From Mycobacterium arosiense ATCC BAA-1401 = DSM 45069 (GTDB lineage: Bacteria; Actinomycetota; Actinomycetes; Mycobacteriales; Mycobacteriaceae): a stretch of DNA of 58,559 nucleotides. A model generated the notes under the pieces. It saw only the letters and a list, made by a program, of their open reading frames with translations, did no database searches and had not been told where the DNA came from. Position numbers and translations under genes: made by a program. Of this stretch, positions 35,967 through 45,023 are shown one piece after another (position 1 is the stretch's first letter; the number at the start of each line of letters is the position of its first letter). The stretch lies in assembly GCF_002086125.1 (NCBI RefSeq), contig NZ_MVHG01000024.1:1-58559 (forward strand). The letters run 5' to 3'.

Positions 35967-36364
35967 CGCACGACGACCACGCCCTGATCCGTGAGCTGCT
36001 GGCCGGCTACGCTCTCGCGCTTGACGCCGGCGACTTCGACGGTTGCGTCGAGCTTTTCGCGCCCGACGGCGAATTTCTGGTCTACGGCACGACCTTTGCC
36101 GGTCGCGACGCGATCGCGGGAATGTTCCGCGACGCGGCCCGCGGCCTGCACCTGACCGGAAGCGCGCGGATCGAGGTCGACGGTGAAGTCGCCACCGCAC
36201 GATCGCAGGTGCTGTTCGTCCGCGCCGGCGACCTGCAACTGCGGCCCGCGCTCTACGACGACGAGTTGACCCGCATCGGCGGGCGGTGGCGCTTCACGCG
36301 GCGCCGCTGCCGCTTCATCACCAGCGCCGGACTGGCCGACAGCCCCGAGGTGAGCCGAGCATGA
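35963..36364 (+). CDS. SnoaL/NTF2-like protein
   Basis: The 133-aa product has the NTF2-like cone fold pattern: IRELLAGYALALDAGDFDGCVELFAPDGEFLVYGTTFAGRDAIAGMFR near 8-55 and GGRWRFTRRRCRFITSAG near the C-terminus. Members include isomerases, dehydratases and small-molecule binding proteins. It is coupled by ATGA overlaps to the aldolase upstream and the SDR downstream, so it acts in the same pathway. The reaction is unknown. Confidence 0.78.
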   Translation: MTHDDHALIRELLAGYALALDAGDFDGCVELFAPDGEFLVYGTTFAGRDAIAGMFRDAARGLHLTGSARIEVDGEVATARSQVLFVRAGDLQLRPALYDDELTRIGGRWRFTRRRCRFITSAGLADSPEVSRA

Positions 36365-37089
36365 ACCAACGCGTCGCACTGGTGACCGGCGCCGCCGGTG
36401 GGCAGGGCTGGGCCATCGCCAAACGCCTTCGCGACAGGGGCTTCTCGGTCGCCGCGTGCGACCGGCGGGCCGACGAACTGCGCGCGGCGGTCGGCGACGC
36501 GGGCGACGACGGCGTGTTCGCCGTCGAGCTCGACGTCACCTCACCCGCGCAGTGGGACTCCGCCGTCGCGGAGGTCGTCGGCCGGTTCGGGTCGTTGAGC
36601 ACGCTGGTCAATTGCGCCGGCGCGCTGCACCGGGCGTCGTTGGCCGACGAGACGGCCGAAGGATTCGAAAACGCTTGGCGCGTCAACTGTTTGGGCCCGT
36701 TCCTCGGGATGCGCGCAGCGCTGGACCACCTCCGCGAGGCGCCGAACGCGTCCGTCATCAACATCTGCAGCACCGGCGCCATCCGCCCCTTCCCGCAACA
36801 CGCCGCGTATGGGTCATCGAAGTGGGCGCTGCGCGGCCTGACCCAGACCGTCGCGGCCGAACTCGCACCCGCCGGCATCCGGGTCAACGCCGTATTTCCC
36901 GGACCGATCGCCACGTCGATGCTCGACGAGGTCACCCAGACGCGGCTGGCCGCGGCGTCGATGTTCGGGCGGATCGGCGAGGCCGGTGAAGTCGCCGACG
37001 CAGTGGCCTTCTTGGTCTCCGATGAGGCCTCGTTCATCACCGGTTCCGAACTGGTCATCGACGGTGGCCAAGGCCTGCAGATTCGATGA
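36361..37089 (+). CDS. Short-chain dehydrogenase/reductase
   Basis: The 242-aa classical SDR has the cofactor motif TGAAGGQGWAIAKRL near 9-23, an NCAGALH motif near 82, the catalytic Ser in NICSTGAI, YGSSKWALRG (Tyr-x3-Lys) near 151-155 and the late FPGPIATSM. ATG 36361 overlaps the SnoaL-like stop, and its stop overlaps the flavin-monooxygenase fragment start by 4 nt. It would oxidise a ring alcohol to the ketone that a Baeyer-Villiger enzyme attacks next. Confidence 0.88.
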   Translation: MNQRVALVTGAAGGQGWAIAKRLRDRGFSVAACDRRADELRAAVGDAGDDGVFAVELDVTSPAQWDSAVAEVVGRFGSLSTLVNCAGALHRASLADETAEGFENAWRVNCLGPFLGMRAALDHLREAPNASVINICSTGAIRPFPQHAAYGSSKWALRGLTQTVAAELAPAGIRVNAVFPGPIATSMLDEVTQTRLAAASMFGRIGEAGEVADAVAFLVSDEASFITGSELVIDGGQGLQIR

Positions 37090-37274
37090 GCGACACCTCG
37101 ATCGGCATCATCGGCGCCGGGCCCGGTGGCCTGGCGCTGGCAATCATGCTGTCACGAGCCGGGTTTGACAACTTCGCCATCTTCGACCGGGAAGACGGCG
37201 GCGGGGGAACCCGACGCGGCATTGTCGAGGCTAGCGGTTTATCAGAGACGCACCGAGGACAGGTTGCGGGCTGA
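37086..37274 (+). pseudogene. N-terminal fragment of a Baeyer-Villiger-type flavin monooxygenase
   Basis: The 62-codon frame starts SIGIIGAGPGGLALAIMLSRAGFDNFAIFDREDGGGGT, which is the FAD-binding start of a Baeyer-Villiger monooxygenase (typically DREDGVGGTWR). It then becomes unrelated after about residue 43 and stops at 37274. Intact enzymes are about 480-550 aa. Its start is ATGA-coupled to the SDR. The C-terminal end of such an enzyme is found at 50.5-50.75 kb, so the gene appears to be split by the intervening block. Confidence 0.75.
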
Positions 37275-37281
37275 ACCTGTC
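37258..37281 (+). promoter_or_regulatory. Hairpin before the guanidine/urea operon
   Basis: GACAGGTT (37258-37265) and AACCTGTC (37274-37281) form a perfect 8-bp stem with an 8-nt loop. It covers the end of the monooxygenase fragment, 33 nt before the first operon gene. No U-run follows, so a terminator is not supported. The wider CTGTCG...CGACAG dyad (37277-37305 approximately) may also be a repressor site. It does not resemble a guanidine riboswitch. Confidence 0.4.
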
Positions 37282-37314
37282 GTTTGATAGAAATTAGCCC
37301 GACAGCGTTATTGA

Positions 37315-38190
37315 ATGGGGGTTCCCGTGATCGCTGAAGCGAGCAGCTCAAATACCGCCACCACGGCTGGAGCCCGGGACCACGCACGAGCCCAACACGG
37401 GCGATCTGCGCAGTACATGCGGCACGTGCCCCCGGCTAGCAGCCCGACCGCTCCCGATGACGTGCCCGCCGAGCGTCTGGTCTGGTCGGAGACCGTGGCG
37501 CCGGGCGGGTACACGACCGCCGAATTGGCTCGCGGCACACGCATCCGACTGTCCGATCCAGACGGCAATGCCTGCGCGAGCCTATTGCTACACCGCGCCG
37601 GCGCCACCCATGAACGGCTCAACATCGCTGACACGGTCAAAGTGCCGTGGCAGGCCTATGTCACCACCGGGCACCCGTTGTTGAGCGGTTTCGGTCGGGT
37701 GCTGGCGACGGTCGTCGCCGACACTTCCGGGGCCCACGACGCCCTCACCGGAACCACGACGCTGGCGGGGAACGTGGAGAAGTATGGGGCGGGCACGCCC
37801 GAGTCGCCATCCCCGGCCGGACGACAGCTTCTTCTGCTGGGGGCACTCAAGCACGGTCTAGGCCAACGCGATCTGCCACCCTCACTCTCGTTCTTCCAGG
37901 GGGTCCGCGTGAAGCCCGACGGCACTTTTCAGTGGCAGGGGTCAAAAGGCCCGGGTACTCACATCGACCTCCTGTTGCATGTCGACTGCATCGTTCTGCT
38001 CGTCAACACAGCCCACCCGCTGGATCCCCGGCCCGAATTCACTTGCTCTCCCTTACGAATTCACGCCTGGCCCGCCGCAGGCGAACTTGACCTGCTGTTC
38101 GCCGGCGAACTGGTCGGACCGCTCGGTCCCGAACACCGCCAAGCCATCGCGAATACCAACGCCGACCTTGCAGCCCGAGGAGTCCTGTGA
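37315..38190 (+). CDS. DUF1989 urea-amidolyase-associated protein 1 / carboxyguanidine deiminase subunit
   Basis: The 291-aa product is one of the paired DUF1989 proteins that accompany urea carboxylase genes. Visible features are APGGYTTAELARGTRIRLSDPDGNACASLLLHRA near 105-138, TSGAHDALTG near 175 and LSFFQGVRVKPDGTF near 230, the usual pattern. The family, first named UAAP, was later shown to include the carboxyguanidine deiminase subunits CgdA/CgdB. It starts the operon and overlaps the next DUF1989 gene by 4 nt. The ATG at 37315 is used; a GTG at 37327 is possible. Confidence 0.82.
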   Translation: MGVPVIAEASSSNTATTAGARDHARAQHGRSAQYMRHVPPASSPTAPDDVPAERLVWSETVAPGGYTTAELARGTRIRLSDPDGNACASLLLHRAGATHERLNIADTVKVPWQAYVTTGHPLLSGFGRVLATVVADTSGAHDALTGTTTLAGNVEKYGAGTPESPSPAGRQLLLLGALKHGLGQRDLPPSLSFFQGVRVKPDGTFQWQGSKGPGTHIDLLLHVDCIVLLVNTAHPLDPRPEFTCSPLRIHAWPAAGELDLLFAGELVGPLGPEHRQAIANTNADLAARGVL

Positions 38191-38840
38191 CTATCGCCGC
38201 GGCCGCCCTCGTTCCCGGGGCCGTGATCCTCGACCAGACCGTCGCCGCACGCGCATCGTGGTCCGCGGTGGTCGCCGCCGGGGACGTATTGACGATCGTC
38301 GACCTCTGCGGCAACCAGGCCGTCGACTGTCTGCTCTACTCGGCGGCGGACACCTCGGTCCGCTACTCCGCGCCGGAGACCATCAGGCGGCAGGGCCGTA
38401 TCACCCTGACCACCGGGTCAGTGCTGCGCGCCGACACCGGGATGGCGTTGATGACCGTCGTCGACGACGAAGTCGGAGCGCACGACACGCTGGGCGGTGC
38501 CTGCTCGAAGGAATCCAATACGCTGCGCTACGGTCCGCACACCTGGGCCCAGCACGGATGCAAAGAGAATTTCCTGATCGAAGGCGCCCGCCACGGCCTC
38601 AGCGCGCGAGACCTGTCAAGCAACATCAACTGGTTCATGAACGTGCCCGTCGACCCCGACGGCGCGTTGGGGATCGTCGATGGGCTGTCCGCGCCGGGCA
38701 AGCGAATCGCGCTCCGCGCCGACATAGACACGCTGGTCCTGGTGTCGAACTGTCCGCAGATCAACAACCCCTGCAACGGGTTCGAACCCACCCCGATCCA
38801 GATGCTCGTGACCCGGCCGGCCCAGACGGGCGGCACATGA
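38187..38840 (+). CDS. DUF1989 urea-amidolyase-associated protein 2 / carboxyguanidine deiminase subunit
   Basis: The 217-aa partner of the previous DUF1989 protein. Features: GDVLTIVDLCGNQAVDCLLYSAADTSVRYSAPETI near 32-66, DDEVGAHDTLGGACSKESNTLRYG near 95-118 with the conserved Cys, and LSSNINWFMNVPVDPDG near 150. Both subunits together would deiminate carboxyguanidine to allophanate. GTG 38187 overlaps the previous stop, and its own stop overlaps the carboxylase ATG, so the four operon genes are translationally coupled. Confidence 0.84.
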   Translation: MTIAAAALVPGAVILDQTVAARASWSAVVAAGDVLTIVDLCGNQAVDCLLYSAADTSVRYSAPETIRRQGRITLTTGSVLRADTGMALMTVVDDEVGAHDTLGGACSKESNTLRYGPHTWAQHGCKENFLIEGARHGLSARDLSSNINWFMNVPVDPDGALGIVDGLSAPGKRIALRADIDTLVLVSNCPQINNPCNGFEPTPIQMLVTRPAQTGGT

Positions 38841-41800
38841 ACCCGCTCGACACGGTCCTGGTCGCCAATCGCGGGGAGATAGCCGTTCGGCTGCTGCGCT
38901 CGGCGCGGCAGCTCGGCCTCCGCACGGTGGCGGTGTTCTCCGATGCCGACCGCGGGGCGCCCCACGTCCGGTTGGCCGACGAAGCGGTACGCCTGGGGCC
39001 GGCCGCGCCGAGCGAAAGCTATCTGCGGGTCGACGCGGTCCTGGAGGCAGCAGCGGCGACCGGCGCCGGCATGATCCACCCGGGTTACGGATTCCTCTCC
39101 GAGAACGCCGAATTCGCCACTGCTGTCGAACAGGCCGGCATCGCATTCGTCGGCCCGACCCCCCAACAGCTGCGCGTGTTCGGGAGCAAGCACACGGCGC
39201 GCGAGGCCGCAGTCGCTGCCGGTGTGCCCGTGTCCCCCGGCTCCGCTTTGCTGGACAGCGCCGCGGCCGCGATCAGTGCGGCTGAGGACATCGGCTATCC
39301 GGTGATGCTCAAGGCCACCGGCGGCGGCGGCGGGATCGGTATGCAGGTCTGCCGGAATGCCCAGGAGCTGCGCTCCGCGTTCGAGCGCGTTGCTCGCCTG
39401 GCCGAGCGCAGCTTCGGCTCGGCGGGCGTCTTCGTCGAACGGTTCATCGACCACGCGCGCCACCTCGAGGTGCAGATCTTCGGCGACGGCACCGGTCGGG
39501 TGTTGTCGCTTGGCGACCGCGACTGCTCACTGCAGCGCCGTAACCAAAAGGTGATCGAGGAGGCGCCCGCACCGGCACTTCCGGACGAGTTACGCAAGCG
39601 CCTGCACTCGTCGTCGCGCGCCTTGGCCGCGTCTGTGGGTTACCGGTCAGCGGGCACCATCGAATTCGTCTACGACCCGAAACGCCGCCAGGCGTCGTTC
39701 CTCGAGGTGAACGCGCGCCTGCAGGTGGAGCACCCGGTAACCGAAGCGATCACCGGAATTGATTTGGCGGCGTGGATGTTTCGGCTGGCGCGCGGCGATC
39801 GGGACATGGTAGCCGGGCGCCTGGCGCCGGGTGTCAGCACTGGCGCGGTGCCCGTTACGGGCAATGCGGTGGAGGTGCGCGTATACGCTGAGGACCCCGC
39901 GCGGGACTACCGACCGAGCACGGGAACGCTGACCGCCGTGAGGTTCCCCGACCGACTCGACGACGGATCCAGTGTGCGCGTCGACACTTGGGTTGAAGAC
40001 GGCACCGAGATTTCGGCGTCCTACGATCCGCTGCTCGCCAAGGTCATCACCGAAGGGCCGAGCCGGGACTTGGCATTCGACCGACTAAGCCTCGCGCTGG
40101 ACGCCACGGTCATACACGGCATCGAGGTCAATATCGGGGCCGCGTGCGCCGCACTGAATTACCCCGACGTGCGCGAGGCCCGCCACAGCACCGCCACATT
40201 GGCCGGCATCAAGGATCCACGCCCTCGGATCACCGTCGAACGCCCCGGCTTGCTGACCACCGTCCAGGACCTGCCCGGAAGGGTGGGTAAATGGGATGTC
40301 GGCGTACCGCCGAGCGGGCCGATGGACGACCTGTCGTTCCGGCTAGGCAACCGCGCGCTCGGCAATGACGTCGGGGCTGCCGGGCTCGAGTGCACCTCGT
40401 CGGGCCCGGCGCTGCACGTGACCCATTCGACCACGGTCTGCGTCACCGGGGCCGAGTGCCCGGTCACGGTCAACGGGGTGGCCGTTCCGATGTGGGAGCC
40501 GGTCGAGATCCCGGCGGGCGGCCTGCTCGACGTCGGCGCCGCCGAGACGACAGGATTGCGCACCTACGTGCTCGTCGCCGGCGGGCTCGACGTGCCGGCT
40601 TATCTGGGCAGCGCGTCGACTTTCACGCTGGGACGATTCGGCGGCCACGGCGGACGACAGCTGGTGGTCGGTGATGTCCTGCGCGTCAACGTTTCCGGCG
40701 TTCGCGCGCCCGCCGCGCCGGTACCGGCCGAGGAACGGCCGACGATGCGGTCGGATTGGGAACTCGCCGTCACCGAGGGACCACACGGCGCGCCCGAGTT
40801 CTTCACTGCGGCCGACATCGACACCTTGTTCAGCTCGCGCTACCGCGTGCATTTCAACTCCGCCCGCACCGGGGTGCGGCTGGAAGGCCCGAAGCCGCAA
40901 TGGGCGCGGTCCGACGGCGGAGAGGCCGGACTGCACCCGTCCAATATCCACGACAATGCGTATTCGGTCGGCTCGCTTGACTTCACGGGCGACACCCCGA
41001 TCCTGCTGGGTCCGGATGGCCCAAGCCTGGGCGGCTTCGTATGTCCCGTCACCGTCACCTCGGCCGACCGGTGGAAACTGGGCCAGCTACGCCCGGGCGA
41101 TACCGTGCGTTTCGTGCCGGTGCGCGCCGCCGACGTGCCGTCGCGCACCGAGCTGGGCGTCGCTCGTCGGGCGGCGTGGTCTGTCCCGCGGACCGGTGGC
41201 GACGGCGACCACGGCGTGCTTGCCCGCCGCACCGATCACGGTGTGCCGTCGGTCACCTACCGCCGCAGCGGCGACGACAATGTCCTGGTCGAATACGGCG
41301 ACATCGTCTTGGATCTCGCGCTGCGGGTGCGCGTCCATGCCCTGCACCAACGGCTCGCGGAGGAACTGCGCGAAGGCCGGGTATCCGGAATCGTGGATCT
41401 GACACCAGGGATTCGCTCGCTGCAGGTGCATGTCGACCCCGACGTGCTGCCGATCAATCGGCTGCTGGGACTGCTCAACGAAATCGAGGACGCCCTGCCC
41501 GCGACCGCGGACGTGGTGGTACCCAGTAGGTCGGTGAGACTGCCGCTCAGCTGGGACGACCCGGCCACTCGCGAGGGCATCGCGCGCTACATGTCGGGCG
41601 TGCGTGATGACGCGCCCTGGTGCCCGTCCAACATCGAATTCATCAGGCGGGTCAACGGTTTGGCGTCGCAGGACGATGTCAGAGACATTGTGTACGCGGC
41701 CGAGTACCTGACCCTGGGGCTCGGCGACGTATACCTCGGCGCGCCGGTGGCGACGCCGTTGGATCCCCGCCATCGGCTTGTCACCACCAAGTACAACCCG

Positions 41801-42523
41801 GCGCGCACGTGGACCGCGGAGAACTCCGTCGGCATCGGTGGGGCATACCTGTGCATCTACGGAATGGAGGGCCCCGGCGGCTACCAGTTAGTCGGACGGA
41901 CCACGCAGGTGTGGAGCCGATACAACCACACGGCACCGTTTGAGCCCGAAACACCTTGGCTGCTAAGGTTTTTTGACCGGATCAGCTGGTACCCGGTATC
42001 GCCCGAAGAATTGCTGGACCTCCGCGCCGACCTCGCCGCGGGCCGCGGCTCGGTGGTTATTACCCCCGGCACGTTCTCGCTTGCCGACCACGAACGGTTC
42101 CTGGCCGACAACGCCGCTTCGATCGCCGACTTCCGGGCCACCCAGACCGCGGCGTTCGCAGCCGAACGCGCGGCATGGTCGGCTGCGGGGGAGTTCGATC
42201 GCGCGGAGCGGGCCGAATCCAGGGCTGTCGCGGTTACGGCCGACCTGGTGCTCGACGACGGCGAACAGCGGGTAGACGCGCCGTTCGCATCCAGCGTGTG
42301 GAAGGTTGACGTTGAAGTGGGCGAGCACGTGGTGGCGGGCCAGCCGCTGCTCGCGCTCGAGGCCATGAAGATGGAGACCGTGATCGCGGCGCCGTCCGAT
42401 GGCGTCGTCACCCGGCTGCTGGTTGAGGCAGGCAACCAGGTCAAACCCGGCACGCCGTTGGCGGTGGTGCGGACGCAGTCCCCGCCGTCTGCAGACCTCG
42501 ACCTCGCCGAGGCGTCCGCGTGA
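38837..42523 (+). CDS. Biotin-dependent urea/guanidine carboxylase
   Basis: The 1228-aa enzyme has domains in order: biotin carboxylase (MNPLDTVLVANRGEIAVR..., FLEVNARLQVEHPVTEAITG, about 1-450), a KipA-type carboxyltransferase half (TVERPGLLTTVQDLPGRVGKWDVGVPPSGPMDD, about 465-780), a KipI-type half (GDDNVLVEYGDIVLDLALRVRVHALHQRL...PLSWDDPATREGIARYM, about 810-1010) and a biotin carrier with the biotinyl Lys near 1178 (LEAMKMET). This is the full urea-carboxylase layout without a fused allophanate hydrolase. With two DUF1989 genes in front it is more likely to carboxylate guanidine. The longer frame to 37979 covers the DUF1989 genes and is rejected. Confidence 0.9.
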   Translation: MNPLDTVLVANRGEIAVRLLRSARQLGLRTVAVFSDADRGAPHVRLADEAVRLGPAAPSESYLRVDAVLEAAAATGAGMIHPGYGFLSENAEFATAVEQAGIAFVGPTPQQLRVFGSKHTAREAAVAAGVPVSPGSALLDSAAAAISAAEDIGYPVMLKATGGGGGIGMQVCRNAQELRSAFERVARLAERSFGSAGVFVERFIDHARHLEVQIFGDGTGRVLSLGDRDCSLQRRNQKVIEEAPAPALPDELRKRLHSSSRALAASVGYRSAGTIEFVYDPKRRQASFLEVNARLQVEHPVTEAITGIDLAAWMFRLARGDRDMVAGRLAPGVSTGAVPVTGNAVEVRVYAEDPARDYRPSTGTLTAVRFPDRLDDGSSVRVDTWVEDGTEISASYDPLLAKVITEGPSRDLAFDRLSLALDATVIHGIEVNIGAACAALNYPDVREARHSTATLAGIKDPRPRITVERPGLLTTVQDLPGRVGKWDVGVPPSGPMDDLSFRLGNRALGNDVGAAGLECTSSGPALHVTHSTTVCVTGAECPVTVNGVAVPMWEPVEIPAGGLLDVGAAETTGLRTYVLVAGGLDVPAYLGSASTFTLGRFGGHGGRQLVVGDVLRVNVSGVRAPAAPVPAEERPTMRSDWELAVTEGPHGAPEFFTAADIDTLFSSRYRVHFNSARTGVRLEGPKPQWARSDGGEAGLHPSNIHDNAYSVGSLDFTGDTPILLGPDGPSLGGFVCPVTVTSADRWKLGQLRPGDTVRFVPVRAADVPSRTELGVARRAAWSVPRTGGDGDHGVLARRTDHGVPSVTYRRSGDDNVLVEYGDIVLDLALRVRVHALHQRLAEELREGRVSGIVDLTPGIRSLQVHVDPDVLPINRLLGLLNEIEDALPATADVVVPSRSVRLPLSWDDPATREGIARYMSGVRDDAPWCPSNIEFIRRVNGLASQDDVRDIVYAAEYLTLGLGDVYLGAPVATPLDPRHRLVTTKYNPARTWTAENSVGIGGAYLCIYGMEGPGGYQLVGRTTQVWSRYNHTAPFEPETPWLLRFFDRISWYPVSPEELLDLRADLAAGRGSVVITPGTFSLADHERFLADNAASIADFRATQTAAFAAERAAWSAAGEFDRAERAESRAVAVTADLVLDDGEQRVDAPFASSVWKVDVEVGEHVVAGQPLLALEAMKMETVIAAPSDGVVTRLLVEAGNQVKPGTPLAVVRTQSPPSADLDLAEASA

Positions 42524-44304
42524 AAGCCGTCGAACGCGTGCGCGCCGCGTATGCGGCAATCGAAGCGGTTGACCGCCCGGAGATCTGGATTTTCCTGCGC
42601 CCCATGGCCGATGCGCTGGCCGAAGCCGCCGCCGTCGATGCTCAGGTCGCTGCGGGCGCTGATTTGCAGCTGGCCGGCCTCGTCGCGGCGGTGAAGAACA
42701 ACATCGATGTCGCGGGTCTGCCGACCACGGCGGCGTGTCCCGGCTACGCGACGGCGCCCGCGTTCGCCGATGCCGTCGTCGTCGCGCGGTTGCGGGCGGC
42801 GGGTGCCGTCGTTCTCGGTGCGACCAATCTCGACCAGTTCGCGACCGGCCTGGTCGGAACTCGCAGCCCCTACGGCGCGGTGCGCGATGCTCGCCGCCCC
42901 GACTACATCTCGGGCGGCTCAAGTTCCGGGTCGGCCGTTGCGGTCGCGCTCGGCCTCGTCGACATCGGTGTGGGCACCGACACTGCGGGGTCGGGTCGTG
43001 TGCCGGCCGCGCTACAGGGTGTCGTCGGCATTAAGCCGACTGTCGGCGTGGTTCCGACGAACGGCGTTGTCCCGGCATGCCGCTCCTACGACTGCGTCAC
43101 GGTGTTCGCGCGCGACATCGACACGGCCGACGCCGCGATGGGGGTGATGGCTGGAGGGGCGCGCCCGTTCCCACCGGACGCGCCGCTGGCCGCGCCCCCG
43201 AACCCGACTGTGGCAATCCCGCGTGAACTGCCCGGGCTGTCCAAGCCATGGCGGTTCGCGTTCCGCGACGCATGTGATCGTCTTGCCGCGACCGGCGTCC
43301 GACTACAAGAGATCGACCTCGACCCGTTCCTCGACGCCGCGCGTCTGCTCTACGGTGGCGGCCTGGTCGCCGAACGGCACGAAGCCGTCGGGGCGTTCGT
43401 CGACACGCACCCCGCCGAGGTCGACCCGACGGTCGGACAAATCGTGTCGGCTGCGGGTCAGGTGTCGGCAACCCGTCTGCTGGCCGACCGCGTGCGGGTG
43501 CACGAGCTGACTACGATCGCACTAGCGGCGCTGGGAGATAGCGATGCGCTGCTGATCCCGACCACCACCGGGCACCCCACGATCGAGGAGGTCGTAGCTG
43601 ACCCCGTCGGCGCCAACTCAGCGCTGGGCACCTACACCAACTTCTGCAACCTCATGGACCTGTGCGCGGTCGCGGTGCCCTCCGGGACCGCGGACGGCTC
43701 GCAGTTCGGCGTCACCGTGGTCGCGCGAATGGGAGCTGACGCTGTCGCGCTGGACCTGGCCCGCGCGGTCACCGCGCCCACACCAGGGGTGGCCAGGCCG
43801 GGCGCGGTTTCTCGCGGGGTTTCGCCGGACGGCGCTGCGCCCGCGCCATGGCCGACTCGGACCGGGCTGGCAGCGACCAAGCTTTTCGTCGTGGGCGCAC
43901 ACCTGCGAGGCCAGCCGCTCGCGCATCAGCTCACCGACCGTGGCGCCCGATGGGTGGGACACGCTGTGACCGCGCCGTTGTACCGGCTCGCGCGTCTGAA
44001 CACTTCGCCACCCAAGCCTGGACTGGCTAAGGTCGGCGCCGACACCGGCGTAGCAATCCGCGGTGAAGTATGGCTGGTGGGTACCGCGATGCTAGGCGGT
44101 TTTTTGGCGAGCCTGCCCGCACCCATGACTTTGGGCGCAGTCACCCTGTCTGACGAGACCGAGGTGGTCGGATTCGGCTGCGGCCTCGATGCCTGGCAGG
44201 CAGGCGAAGACATCTCGAGTCACGGAGACTGGCCGAGCTATTTGCGGTCACTGGAACAGCCGACTACCGACACTGCACCCGTTGCCGGTGTTGTGCCGGG
44301 CTAA
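42520..44304 (+). CDS. atzF: Allophanate hydrolase
   Basis: Splits allophanate to ammonia and CO2, the last nitrogen-releasing step of the urea amidolyase and guanidine routes. The 594-aa product has the amidase signature triad region: Lys59 in AAVKNNIDVAG, the cis-Ser in SGGSSSGSAVAVALG near 134 and the nucleophile Ser158 in TDTAGSGRVPA. A C-terminal domain (about 440-594) of the AtzF type follows, with AVTAPLYRLARLNTSPPKPGLAKVG. Start GTG 42520 overlaps the carboxylase stop. It ends convergently with a TetR gene, overlapping by 4 nt. Confidence 0.9.
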   Translation: MKAVERVRAAYAAIEAVDRPEIWIFLRPMADALAEAAAVDAQVAAGADLQLAGLVAAVKNNIDVAGLPTTAACPGYATAPAFADAVVVARLRAAGAVVLGATNLDQFATGLVGTRSPYGAVRDARRPDYISGGSSSGSAVAVALGLVDIGVGTDTAGSGRVPAALQGVVGIKPTVGVVPTNGVVPACRSYDCVTVFARDIDTADAAMGVMAGGARPFPPDAPLAAPPNPTVAIPRELPGLSKPWRFAFRDACDRLAATGVRLQEIDLDPFLDAARLLYGGGLVAERHEAVGAFVDTHPAEVDPTVGQIVSAAGQVSATRLLADRVRVHELTTIALAALGDSDALLIPTTTGHPTIEEVVADPVGANSALGTYTNFCNLMDLCAVAVPSGTADGSQFGVTVVARMGADAVALDLARAVTAPTPGVARPGAVSRGVSPDGAAPAPWPTRTGLAATKLFVVGAHLRGQPLAHQLTDRGARWVGHAVTAPLYRLARLNTSPPKPGLAKVGADTGVAIRGEVWLVGTAMLGGFLASLPAPMTLGAVTLSDETEVVGFGCGLDAWQAGEDISSHGDWPSYLRSLEQPTTDTAPVAGVVPG

Positions 44305-45023
44305 GGAGTCACCGATTGGTCAGCTTGGTAACGCTGCAGCTCAGCGAGGCTGCGTATGCGTAATGTCGGGATGGCACTGTCCGGAATGCCGACCACTCGC
44401 AGGCAGGCATCGGCGACGTGGGCCGGTAGGTCGGACCGCTCGGGGCCGGGGGGCGATGACCACACGCTCACCAGCGATTCGACCAGCCGGAACGGGAGGT
44501 CGGCGGCCGCTGGGTGGATACCGGTCTCCGCAACGATGGCCCGGCCATCTGCCAGGTATTGCTGCCGCAGCCGCTCTCGGTCGGACCAAAACGGCTCGAC
44601 ACCGGCACCGCGGGACTCCGGCATGAGGTACAGGGCGCCGAGATTCCACCGACTCGACAGCAGTTGTCTGCCGTCGAACAGTGCCAGAGCATGCAAATGC
44701 TCACCGGCAGTCAGGGCAGGCTGGGCGCTGAGCAGATGCGAAATGAACGACAACGTCGGGTTGACCGTCTGGCTCAACAGCGCGCGCAGGATTTCTTCCT
44801 TGGTCTTGAAATAGTGATACAGCGAAGCCTGCCGTATTCCGACCGCATCCGCGATGGCGCGCGTCGACGTACCCGCGTAGCCCGTGGTCGTGAACAACTC
44901 GCCGGCAGCGTCGAGGATTTCATCGCGCGCAGTGATCCCGTGGCGCCGCTTATCGCTGAACCGGGGGCGTCCGGCCCGGGTCACAGCCGCGTACCCATCG
45001 TGGACCATGATGGCGGAAACCAT
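44301..45023 (-). CDS. TetR-family transcriptional regulator
   Basis: The 240-aa product has a TetR HTH (ARDEILDAAGELFTTTGYAGTSTRAIADAVGIRQASLYHYFKTKEEIL at about residues 32-79) and an all-helical ligand domain. ATG 45023 is taken; ATG 45008 would drop five residues. Convergence with atzF suggests a link to the guanidine/urea operon, but its own promoter faces the 850-nt gap toward the PPE genes, so it may instead act on an unknown target. No clear operator for it was found in front of 37315. Confidence 0.84.
   Translation of the reverse strand: MVSAIMVHDGYAAVTRAGRPRFSDKRRHGITARDEILDAAGELFTTTGYAGTSTRAIADAVGIRQASLYHYFKTKEEILRALLSQTVNPTLSFISHLLSAQPALTAGEHLHALALFDGRQLLSSRWNLGALYLMPESRGAGVEPFWSDRERLRQQYLADGRAIVAETGIHPAAADLPFRLVESLVSVWSSPPGPERSDLPAHVADACLRVVGIPDSAIPTLRIRSLAELQRYQADQSVTP

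Noticed and set aside
37216..37314. Guanidine riboswitch before the DUF1989 genes
   Set aside because: No match to the conserved ykkC-type or mini-ykkC loop sequences; only a simple hairpin is present.
37979..38836. Extension of the carboxylase frame upstream to 37979
   Set aside because: Would overlap the DUF1989 genes and gives arginine-rich nonsense; the biotin carboxylase domain starts at ATG 38837.
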